Source: an uncultured Verrucomicrobiota bacterium
Lineage (GTDB): Bacteria; Verrucomicrobiota; Kiritimatiellia; RFP12; UBA1067
NCBI GenBank assembly: GCA_946610035.1
Contig: CAMOCC010000022.1
Span: 1-36,432, forward strand
Length of the DNA: 36,432 bases
Direction of reading: 5' to 3'
The position numbers and the translations under genes are program-made. Numbering within the stretch: the stretch's first letter is position 1; each line of letters begins with the position of its first letter. Under the pieces are notes generated by a model, which ran no database searches, was not told the DNA's origin, and saw only the letters and a program-made list of their open reading frames with translations. Of the stretch, positions 17,604-24,504 are shown piece after piece.

Positions 17604-17633
17604 AACGCGTCAGAATTTCGGTTCATGTTGTTG

Positions 17634-17753
17634 CTTGTTTTTCCGGTAGGGTCGGCGTTCCACCGCCGACCGCGTTGAGCCCTCTGGGCGAGGAGGATGC
17701 GCCAACAGCCTCGGACGCGTAAGGAGCGCAGCGAGTGGAGTGTCCGAGCCGAC
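17634..17753 (+). repeat. Dispersed repeat family 2, copy 2
   Basis: Second copy of the 120-base segment at 16559-16678, with the same length and the same orientation. It is followed by GACCCGCCGGTAGGGCGCGA at 17761, which also occurs at 19331. Confidence 0.8.
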
Positions 17754-17814
17754 GACATCCGACCCGCCGGTAGGGCGCGATCACCTCGCGCGCCGCCGGT
17801 ACAACGCGCGGCCC

Positions 17815-17949
17815 GTGCGTTCCTCGCGCTGGTTTGGCCCCCGTTCCGCCCTCTTCCGCCATATCAAGCCCCAAAATGCCGTTTTTTGTCCAATTTCGGC
17901 CTCTTTTGACAACTCGAAACGCCGCAAAGACCTCTTTTTTGGTATAATA
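17815..17949 (+). promoter_or_regulatory. Promoter-bearing direct repeat, copy A
   Basis: 135 bases that match 19455-19588 closely, ending in CTTTTTTGGTATAATA with an extended -10 (TGGTATAAT, 17941-17949 region). Conserved parts include GTTCCTCGCG, TTTGGCCC, CCAAAATGCCGTTTTT and CCTCTTTTGACAACTCGAA. This copy would transcribe the small gene at 18049 and the YhcG nuclease at 18204, with a leader of about 90 bases. Confidence 0.7.
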
Positions 17950-18048
17950 TCAATGCTCGGATAGGAATATCTGAGCGCACATAGCCCCGCGACGAGAACC
18001 GCCGCGGAGAGATGAAACCGGCTAACGAGAGAGAAGCGGGAAAAATAG

Positions 18049-18207
18049 ATGGCGGAGTGGTTCTTCAGAAAGAAGAGCAAAGGCGAGGTCGAGCGCGACC
18101 CCGGCTGGGACGAGTATTTCACCTCGAACCGCTCCACCGACAACTCGCCCATGCGCGGCAATTGTATGACTGGTAGAGCAGCCCAATGGAAAGGGGCCGT
18201 GGAATGA
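18049..18207 (+). CDS. Short reading frame coupled to the YhcG gene, possible gene remnant
   Basis: 52 codons starting ATG 18049 (MAEWFFRKKSKGEVERDPGW...) and ending in a TGA that overlaps the YhcG ATG (ATGA at 18204-18207). The first 34 residues are hydrophilic and look protein-like (DPGWDEYFTSNRSTDNSP); the last 15 look like random sequence. It may be the truncated N-terminus of a larger gene that now serves only to couple translation to the nuclease. I do not recognise the family. Confidence 0.4.
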   Translation: MAEWFFRKKSKGEVERDPGWDEYFTSNRSTDNSPMRGNCMTGRAAQWKGAVE

Positions 18208-19259
18208 AGAAGGACGATCTTATCGCCGCGGCGAACTTTGACGAATTGATCGCGATGATCGAGTCTGCCCGCGCCCGCGCATGGCAGGCCGTCAATTCGG
18301 AATTGGTGGCTCTTTATTGGAATGTCGGGAAGTGGCTTTCGGACAAGTGTGCGAAAGCAAATTGGGGAGATAAGACAATACGGTCGATTGCGGAGCATCT
18401 TGCCAAGACCCGTCCTGATATCAAAGGATTTAGTCGTGCAGGTTTGTACCGAATGAGGCAATTTTATGAGTTTTACAAAGAGGATGAAATTGTCTCACCA
18501 CTGGTGAGACAAATTGACTGGTCTCATCATCTGATAGTCATGGCGCGCGCAAAATCGCCGGACGAGCGACGATTTTATATTGAGAAATGCGCCGCTGAAC
18601 ATTGCTCGAAGCGCAATCTGGAGCGTCTGTTCGACAGTTCATTTTACGAGCGCCATCGCATAGGCGAGGCGGCCCCGGCGTCCGCATTGGTTATCCAGCC
18701 CGTCCGGGCGGTTGTGCCCGACGTCTATTCCCTTGAGTTTCTCGATCTACCGGAGCGTCATCGCGAGGCGACTCTAAGGGATGCCATCGTCTCGCATTTG
18801 CGCGATTTCATACTTGAGCTCGGAAAGGACTTCACGTTCGTTGGCAAGGAGTATCCGGTCAAGGTGGGGAAAAGCGACTTCAATATCGATCTCGTGTTCT
18901 TCAACCGAACGCTGCGTTGTTTCTTCGCCTTCGAGCTCAAGACGCGGAAGTTTCGCCCGTCGGACATTGGCCAGATAGACTTCTATCTAGAGGCGCTCGA
19001 CCGCGACGTGAGGAAGCCAGACGAAAATCCAAGCGTTGGTGTGATACTTTGCACCGACAAGGACGATTCGGTTGTTGAATACGCCCTGTCGCGCAGCATG
19101 TCGCCGACAATGGTTGCCTCCTACCAGCTCGTATTGCCGAACAAGGAGATCCTGCAAAACAGATTGCGCCAAATTACGGAACTTGTCCTAGAGGAGAACC
19201 AGATCTCGGAGCTTCCGTGTTCCGAGGAAGAAGAGGAGCCCGAGCCAAATGAAACTTAG
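18204..19259 (+). CDS. DUF1016 / YhcG-family PD-(D/E)xK nuclease
   Basis: 351 residues. The N-terminal half (to about 155) is the DUF1016 helical domain: ARARAWQAVNSELVALYWNVGKWL, then FSRAGLYRMRQFYEFY and the WSHHLIVMARAKSPDERRFY segment. The C-terminal half is a PD-(D/E)xK nuclease fold with D229 (FNIDLVFFNR) and E244-x-K246 (FAFELKTRKF), followed by GQIDFYLEALDRDVRKPDENPSVGVILC. All expected catalytic residues are present. YhcG-like proteins are common in defence islands and beside restriction systems. The start at 18204 is preferred over ATG 18186, because GGAAAGGGG at 18188-18196 is well placed for it. A short acidic tail ends the protein. Confidence 0.92.
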   Translation: MKKDDLIAAANFDELIAMIESARARAWQAVNSELVALYWNVGKWLSDKCAKANWGDKTIRSIAEHLAKTRPDIKGFSRAGLYRMRQFYEFYKEDEIVSPLVRQIDWSHHLIVMARAKSPDERRFYIEKCAAEHCSKRNLERLFDSSFYERHRIGEAAPASALVIQPVRAVVPDVYSLEFLDLPERHREATLRDAIVSHLRDFILELGKDFTFVGKEYPVKVGKSDFNIDLVFFNRTLRCFFAFELKTRKFRPSDIGQIDFYLEALDRDVRKPDENPSVGVILCTDKDDSVVEYALSRSMSPTMVASYQLVLPNKEILQNRLRQITELVLEENQISELPCSEEEEEPEPNET

Positions 19260-19454
19260 GCGGTTCACGTCTGCAGGTGTCGCGAAGGCGTGCGCGTTCC
19301 TCCCAGCGGTCAAGGAGTCGGTGTTCGGCTGACCCGCCGGTAGGGCGCGATTGCCAAGCGCGCCGCTTAATCTACACGCTCTACACGTTCTACACGGCTA
19401 AACCTCACTGCGGTGAGCCCGCCCTACCGCTGCGGCTTATGCTCCGCGCGGACC
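19260..19454. other. Repeat-derived spacer
   Basis: No gene. It contains pieces of dispersed repeat family 1 (CGCGCCGCTTAATCTACACG onward) and the GACCCGCCGGTAGGGCGCGA block shared with 17761. Confidence 0.6.
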
Positions 19455-19588
19455 GCGCGTTCCTCGCGCCGGTTTGGCCCGCGTTCCGCCCTACTCCGCC
19501 ATATTCCGCCCAAAATGCCGTTTTTCGTTCAATTTCGGCCTCTTTTGACAACTCGAACCGCCGCCAAGACCTGTTTTTTGGTATAATA
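19455..19588 (+). promoter_or_regulatory. Promoter-bearing direct repeat, copy B
   Basis: Second copy of the element at 17815-17949. It ends TTTTTTGGTATAATAC with TATAAT at 19582-19587. The HNH gene ATG is at 19594, 6 bases past the box, so this copy probably gives a leaderless transcript for the HNH-NUDIX-helicase unit. Confidence 0.7.
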
Positions 19589-19593
19589 CTATT

Positions 19594-20448
19594 ATGTTTC
19601 GGCAGTCATTTACAGACTTCATCTTCGCGACGAACACGGACGGAAGCGGCAAGGCCGCGTCGTATGTCCGTGCGCTTGACATGCTTGGCCCGATTTTGAC
19701 GAAGCACTATCCTAGACCAATCGTTGGTGGCTCGATGTGGCACAGTTTCTCACTCGCTGACATTCACGCCTTACACGAATGGATCTGTGCTGAATCTCGG
19801 AAGGGTGCGGCGAGTTCCATATATCCTGATTTCGAGTCGCCCAGTTATCTTAAGAACAACTTCTGCTCGGCGGCTGTTCGCGCCTACGGCGAGTTTTTGG
19901 CGACAGAGGCATTTGAGGACGGCATTGTCGCAAAGGTATCGGGCGAGACCGGCGGCAAGGCCGTCGCGCAAAAGGCCGAATCTCTGATTGATACTACATC
20001 GCAAACCGACCTCGAGGCGCATCTGAATCTCACCGCGAAAGAAGGCAAGGAAAAGCTTGCCGCCGTCAAGGTGCGTGTGAACCAAGACATCTTCCGAAAG
20101 ATGGTACTGGCGAACTACGAAGGCAAATGCTGTGTGACGGGACTCGCCGTGCCGGATGTCCTTCGCGCCAGCCACATTAGCCCGTGGGCGGAAGACGAAA
20201 AGAACCGCCTCAATCCCGAAAACGGCTTGTGCCTTTCCGCAACCTACGACGCCGCGTTTGACCGTCACCTCATTTCCTTCGACGAACACTACCGTCTGAT
20301 CGTCTCGAAGGCAATCAAAGACCACTATACCGACGCGGCGGCAAAGTCTTACTTCCTTGACCGCGAAGGGCAAGCAATGTCCTTGCCGACAAAGTTCTTG
20401 CCGTCACAGGCGTTACTTGAAAAGCATAGGGAATTATTGGTAGGATAG
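19594..20448 (+). CDS. HNH endonuclease
   Basis: 284 residues. The C-terminal part carries a classical HNH fold: CCVTGLAVPDVLRASHISPW (His194 in ASHI), NRLNPENGLCLSATYDAAFD (Asn210 and Asp residues) and HLISFDEHYRLIVS. This form is typical of restriction-type HNH nucleases that cut DNA with metal ions. The N-terminal 120 residues are a separate domain with no family I can name; they may recognise the target. The stop overlaps a possible GTG of the NUDIX gene, so the two are tightly linked. It is the first gene of a three-gene unit driven by the repeat-borne promoter. Confidence 0.9.
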   Translation: MFRQSFTDFIFATNTDGSGKAASYVRALDMLGPILTKHYPRPIVGGSMWHSFSLADIHALHEWICAESRKGAASSIYPDFESPSYLKNNFCSAAVRAYGEFLATEAFEDGIVAKVSGETGGKAVAQKAESLIDTTSQTDLEAHLNLTAKEGKEKLAAVKVRVNQDIFRKMVLANYEGKCCVTGLAVPDVLRASHISPWAEDEKNRLNPENGLCLSATYDAAFDRHLISFDEHYRLIVSKAIKDHYTDAAAKSYFLDREGQAMSLPTKFLPSQALLEKHRELLVG

Positions 20449-20453
20449 TGGGC

Positions 20454-20861
20454 ATGAACGATAAGCGTATAGTTGAAGTTGTTGGTGCCATCATCAAAGA
20501 TGGCGACAGGTATCTTGTCGGACAACGGCCAGCGAACAAGGCGCAAGGTGGCCTTTGGGAATTCATGGGCGGCAAGATAGAGCCGGGCGAAACGCCGGAA
20601 GAGGCCTTGGCGCGCGAGTGCCGCGAAGAGCTTTCCCTCGATATCGAGAACGAACACATAATTGATTCGGTTGTGCATGAATATCCCGAAAAGACGATAC
20701 GCTTGACTCTTATCTCTTGCTCGCCGAAGCACGGTTCAATTCCTAAGGCCTTGGAGCATCAGCAGATAAGATGGGTGACGGTCCCCGAGATGCGCGGGAT
20801 GCCATTTGCCCCGGCGGATTCCGAGTTGATAGACAAGTTGTTTGTGGAGGTGGGCACATGA
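20454..20861 (+). CDS. NUDIX hydrolase, MutT-like
   Basis: A 135-residue MutT/NUDIX protein. The NUDIX box is complete: GGKIEPGETPEEALARECRE followed by ELSL, with the catalytic REx2EE core. The N-terminus (VVGAIIKDGDRYLVGQRP) and LWEFMGGK are typical of (d)NTP pyrophosphatases of the 8-oxo-dGTP type. I start at ATG 20454; GTG 20448, overlapping the HNH stop, is an alternative. The stop overlaps the helicase ATG (ATGA at 20858-20861). A NUDIX enzyme embedded between an HNH nuclease and a PLD-helicase suggests that nucleotide handling is part of a defence function rather than housekeeping sanitation. This last point is inference. Confidence 0.92.
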   Translation: MNDKRIVEVVGAIIKDGDRYLVGQRPANKAQGGLWEFMGGKIEPGETPEEALARECREELSLDIENEHIIDSVVHEYPEKTIRLTLISCSPKHGSIPKALEHQQIRWVTVPEMRGMPFAPADSELIDKLFVEVGT

Positions 20862-23800
20862 AATTTGATCTGACACAGCCTGGTCTTTACTATCTTCTGA
20901 ATACGCCAGAAGTAAAGGCGGAAATAGAACGACTGAAACTTAACGAGAAGGCCTCATATGAAGAAAAGCCGGACGCAGATACTATCGCGCGCATGATGGC
21001 GCGGGCGATTTCTGACGAAGTAGAAAAGTTTATTGCAGATAAATTAAAAGAAGAAGCCGCAAAGGAAGATCGCTCCGACGATTGGGTGCATGATGCTCTT
21101 AAGAACCTTCCAGAAACAATTGAGTTAAAGAATGCAGCGGCAAGAACCTTGCCAGCAGAAGGAACGACCGATAAGAACATCTTGAAAGAAATCAAGTTGA
21201 TTCCGGATGCGGATGAAACAGAACGTCCAAATACTGATCTGACTGAATCTGAATTGATCGTTCCAAATGGACGTTCATTGCAGCTGGGCAATGAGATTGA
21301 GCGAGAGCTGAAGTCATGCGAAAGTGCCGACTGGCTTGTTTCATTCATCAAGCTCAAGGCAATAAGGGCTTTCTATCCACAACTCCAGCAGTTTTGCGGC
21401 AGGGCAAACTCAGATGGTTCGCCTCGATTGCGAATCGCAACAACAACGTATATGGGGGCGACCGACTTGGAGGCGCTTAAGCTGCTTTTTAAGCTCCCCA
21501 ACACCGAAGTGAAAATCTGCTTCAACACATCGCAGACAAGACTTCATGCCAAGGCGTATATATTTCATCGTAAAACGCAGTTTGGCTCCGCTTACATTGG
21601 TTCTGCGAATCTTTCTTCTCAGGCGCTCACATCTGGTCTTGAGTGGACTATTAAGGTTGCACAGCAGGAAATTCCGCATTTGTGGGCTCGATCAATAGTT
21701 GAGTTTGAATCGTGCTGGAATGACGAGAACTTCGAAACATGCACAGAGGGCGACATTGACCGGATCAGAGCGGCGTTGAATGACAACAGGGTCCAGGTCG
21801 CGACTTGCAAGAAACCCGTTTCCGATGAGAGCCTGCGTTCATATGTGACCATTCATCCTCATTCATACCAGGCCAAAATGGTTGCTGAGCTTGCGGCAGA
21901 GCGTGACTTGGGGAAGCATCGCCATCTTATTGCCTCTGCAACTGGAACGGGAAAGACTATTGTTGCGGCATTTGACTACGCAAATGAGGCAAGGAAGTTG
22001 AAGCGAAAGCCAAAGCTGTTGTTTTTGGCTCACAGGAAGGATATCGTCGAACAGGCCAGGGAGAAATACCGGGCCGTGTTGCAAGAGCCTAAATTTGGCG
22101 CATTGATTTCTGAGGGGGCGTCATTTGACTCGCAAGCGGCAGAGCAGATTTTTTGTACGGTTCAGTCATGGGCAACGCACGTCTGTAAACAGCTGCCGTA
22201 TAATTTCTTTGATCTTATTGTTCTGGACGAGTGTCATCATGCGGCGGCAGCGTCATACCAGGAAATAATCCAGTTTTACCACCAGCCGATTGAGAGTGGC
22301 AAGACGGATTTGCTTGGATTGTCTGCGACTCCGTTTCGTGCAGACGGCAAGGATATCCGAGGCGACTTTGGCGGTGACTTCACGCATGAGTTGTCTCTTG
22401 CTGAGGCGATAGAGCATGGCCATATCGTTCCTTTTACTTATTTCGGTATTGATGATGACGTTGACTACTCTGATGTAAATTGGGGACAAGGCGAGAAAGA
22501 GCAGATAGAAAACATCTTGCATCACAACGGCAAGCATCTTCAGAATGTCCATCAAACAGTTCTGAAGTATGTCGCAGACCTGTCGTTGTTGCGAGCCGTT
22601 GGTTTTTGCGCGGGGTTGAAGCACGCGCATGCGGCCTGTGATTATTTCAACGAGAAGGGGATAAAATCTATTGTCTTGTCGGGATCTTCTTCTGAAGAAG
22701 AACGGGCAAAGGCAATGGATGCGATAGCCAGGATGGAGCCTGATGTCAAGGTCATCTTTACGGCCGATCTATTTAATGAAGGCGTGGATATTCCATCAGT
22801 GAACACGGTCTTGATGATGCGTCCGACGAACAGTCCGTTGATTTTCCTGCAACAGCTCGGGCGTGGATTGCGCATTGCGCCACCGCAGTATCAAAAAGAT
22901 GATTTGCTTGTCCTTGATTTTGTTGGGAATCACAACTCCAAGTATCGTGGGTTTGAGCGCTACTTGTTCATGTCCACGAGAAAGGATATTCCTTTGCAGG
23001 AGCAGGTCAAGAAGGGAATGCCGTTTCTTCCTGCAGGTTGCTCAATCTCGCTTACTGAACAGGCACAAACAAAGGTGCTTGAGAATATTCAGAAGCACAT
23101 GGCGGCACTCCGAGGGAACACACTTAAGAGCCATTTGATAAACGTTATTCGCGATGCCCGCATACATTTGCCACTTCGCCGCTTGATGGATGAGATATCT
23201 GCGTCGTCGCCCGCGCCAATTTTCCGTTATACGTTGCCCGCGGCGCTGGAGGCGAAGGCGCTGGGTATTGATGGTCCTGAAGATGAAATGGGGAAAGGGT
23301 TTAATTCCTTGGCTCAGACAGACAGCCCGCGGATGATCAACGCATGGATTAAGGTGCTTTCCGGTTGCACAGAGGGCATGTCTCCCGATGATGTAAAGTA
23401 TGCGAAGTTTTTCCTGTTGTCGGCATTTGATTCGAAGGTCGGAATGAATAACGTTGATGCAGTGTGGCATAAGATTATGGCGCGCACAGGAGTTTGTCGT
23501 GACTTGTGCGAGTTTCTGGAGTGGCGCCAAAGTAAGTGTGCTCCGTTGGAGTATCAGATATTCCCGCAGACGTCAAAGTATCTAGAGTTGCATCGTTCGT
23601 ACAATTCCAAGCAGATATATGCGGCGTTAGGCACTAACGGTATGACGTTGGTTAGTGGAGTTTATTATTGCAGGGAAAGAATGATGGATGCGTTTTTCAT
23701 AACGCGATTAAAGGGCGATAAGGATTTCTCGCCTACAACCATGTACAAGGATCATGCAAAATCGCAGAACATCTTTCATTGGGAGAGCCCTAATAATACA

Positions 23801-24052
23801 ACGCTTATTTCCGAGCCTGGGAAGCGATATGTCTCGGACAGCTTCACGAAGATGTTGTTCATTCGTCAATCCAAGAGAAAACAGATGGACATCACAGGTT
23901 CTTATCCGATCGGCAATCAAACGTCGAACTATATCTTCCTCGGCCCTGTCAGTCGAGTGCTAAACCATGAAGGCGAATGCCCAATTGGCATCGACTATGA
24001 GCTCAAGTACCCAATTCCGGCCGACGTCTACGAATATGCGAGAGGGGCCTGA
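20858..24052 (+). CDS. PLD-like nuclease / SF2 helicase with DUF3427-type C-terminus
   Basis: 1,064 residues. About 1-130 are a charged helical leader. 130-300 are a phospholipase D-like nuclease domain with RLHAKAYIFHR (H230, K232) and GSAYIGSANLSSQAL. 335-780 are an SF2 DEAD/DEAH helicase with Walker A ASATGTGKTIVAA, motif Ia FLAHRKDIVEQA, DECHH (457-461), LSATPFRADG and the motif VI-like LQQLGRGLRIA. The C-terminal region ending HWESPNNTTL..., GKRYV and NYIFLGPVSRVLNHEGECP resembles DUF3427. Such proteins occur in restriction-like and other defence islands, and the likely role is DNA translocation plus cleavage. ATG 20858 overlaps the NUDIX stop and has GGAGG 8 bases upstream. Only one HKD half-motif is seen, so dimerisation is expected. 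Confidence 0.93.
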   Translation: MKFDLTQPGLYYLLNTPEVKAEIERLKLNEKASYEEKPDADTIARMMARAISDEVEKFIADKLKEEAAKEDRSDDWVHDALKNLPETIELKNAAARTLPAEGTTDKNILKEIKLIPDADETERPNTDLTESELIVPNGRSLQLGNEIERELKSCESADWLVSFIKLKAIRAFYPQLQQFCGRANSDGSPRLRIATTTYMGATDLEALKLLFKLPNTEVKICFNTSQTRLHAKAYIFHRKTQFGSAYIGSANLSSQALTSGLEWTIKVAQQEIPHLWARSIVEFESCWNDENFETCTEGDIDRIRAALNDNRVQVATCKKPVSDESLRSYVTIHPHSYQAKMVAELAAERDLGKHRHLIASATGTGKTIVAAFDYANEARKLKRKPKLLFLAHRKDIVEQAREKYRAVLQEPKFGALISEGASFDSQAAEQIFCTVQSWATHVCKQLPYNFFDLIVLDECHHAAAASYQEIIQFYHQPIESGKTDLLGLSATPFRADGKDIRGDFGGDFTHELSLAEAIEHGHIVPFTYFGIDDDVDYSDVNWGQGEKEQIENILHHNGKHLQNVHQTVLKYVADLSLLRAVGFCAGLKHAHAACDYFNEKGIKSIVLSGSSSEEERAKAMDAIARMEPDVKVIFTADLFNEGVDIPSVNTVLMMRPTNSPLIFLQQLGRGLRIAPPQYQKDDLLVLDFVGNHNSKYRGFERYLFMSTRKDIPLQEQVKKGMPFLPAGCSISLTEQAQTKVLENIQKHMAALRGNTLKSHLINVIRDARIHLPLRRLMDEISASSPAPIFRYTLPAALEAKALGIDGPEDEMGKGFNSLAQTDSPRMINAWIKVLSGCTEGMSPDDVKYAKFFLLSAFDSKVGMNNVDAVWHKIMARTGVCRDLCEFLEWRQSKCAPLEYQIFPQTSKYLELHRSYNSKQIYAALGTNGMTLVSGVYYCRERMMDAFFITRLKGDKDFSPTTMYKDHAKSQNIFHWESPNNTTLISEPGKRYVSDSFTKMLFIRQSKRKQMDITGSYPIGNQTSNYIFLGPVSRVLNHEGECPIGIDYELKYPIPADVYEYARGA

Positions 24053-24097
24053 TGATTGAGAGACTCTTAGGGGTGAGGCTGATGTAAAGGACATGAC

Positions 24098-24310
24098 ATG
24101 GAAAAGAAATACTACATCCTCAAGTTGGACTCGTATGAAGGCGTGGGAAGCTCGTTGACGGTGGACGCCGACGGAGCGGACAGCATGTATGTCGTCTTGA
24201 ATGTTGAAGGCTCGTCGGCGGAGATTGTCGATTGGGGTTATCCAACGGTCGAAGATCTTCTTTCGGCTTGGGACAATGTGACGTTTGAGAACATTGGAGA
24301 TTTTGCGTAA
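24098..24310 (+). CDS. Small acidic protein between helicase and McrBC
   Basis: 70 residues, strongly acidic, with only a few Lys and no Arg. AAAGGA at about 24086 precedes ATG 24098. The sequence (MEKKYYILKLDSYEGVGSSL and then YVVLNVEGSSAEIVDWGYP) looks like a small folded beta-alpha protein. No family is recognised. Acidic proteins of this size in such islands can be DNA mimics or inhibitors, but nothing here shows it. The stop overlaps the ATG of the RadC fragment at 24310. Confidence 0.6.
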   Translation: MEKKYYILKLDSYEGVGSSLTVDADGADSMYVVLNVEGSSAEIVDWGYPTVEDLLSAWDNVTFENIGDFA

Positions 24311-24492
24311 TGGCCAGTAAGTTCAATAAGTCCGACTACCAATTCACCTCCGCCTTGCAATCTGCCGCGCAAATGCTTGGTGTAAAGTTCCTCGACCACC
24401 TCGTTCTCGGTTCCGCCGATAGCGAAGAGGTGCGGGGTTTCGTGTCGGTAGTGGAACGAGGAGAATGTTGTCCAACAAAAGAGAGACTGTAA
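24310..24492 (+). pseudogene. RadC-like JAB domain remnant
   Basis: 60 codons. FTSALQSAAQMLGVKFLDHLVLG matches the C-terminal region of RadC-family proteins, just before the usual end of the JAB/MPN domain. The zinc-ligand HxH and SxxD part that should precede it is absent, and the rest of the frame (EEVRGFVSVVERGECC) is the degraded tail. It looks like the end of a deleted radC gene. RadC-like genes are frequent in mobile and defence DNA. Confidence 0.55.
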
Positions 24493-24504
24493 GGAGAATG
24501 AAAA

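Noticed and set aside
17781-18461. A 226-codon minus-strand frame
   Set aside because: It runs across the promoter repeat and is antisense to the YhcG start. No domain is visible.
20771-20857. Longer start for the PLD-helicase at 20771
   Set aside because: The extension is a shifted reading of the NUDIX gene. ATG 20858 has a good ribosome binding site and the common ATGA overlap.
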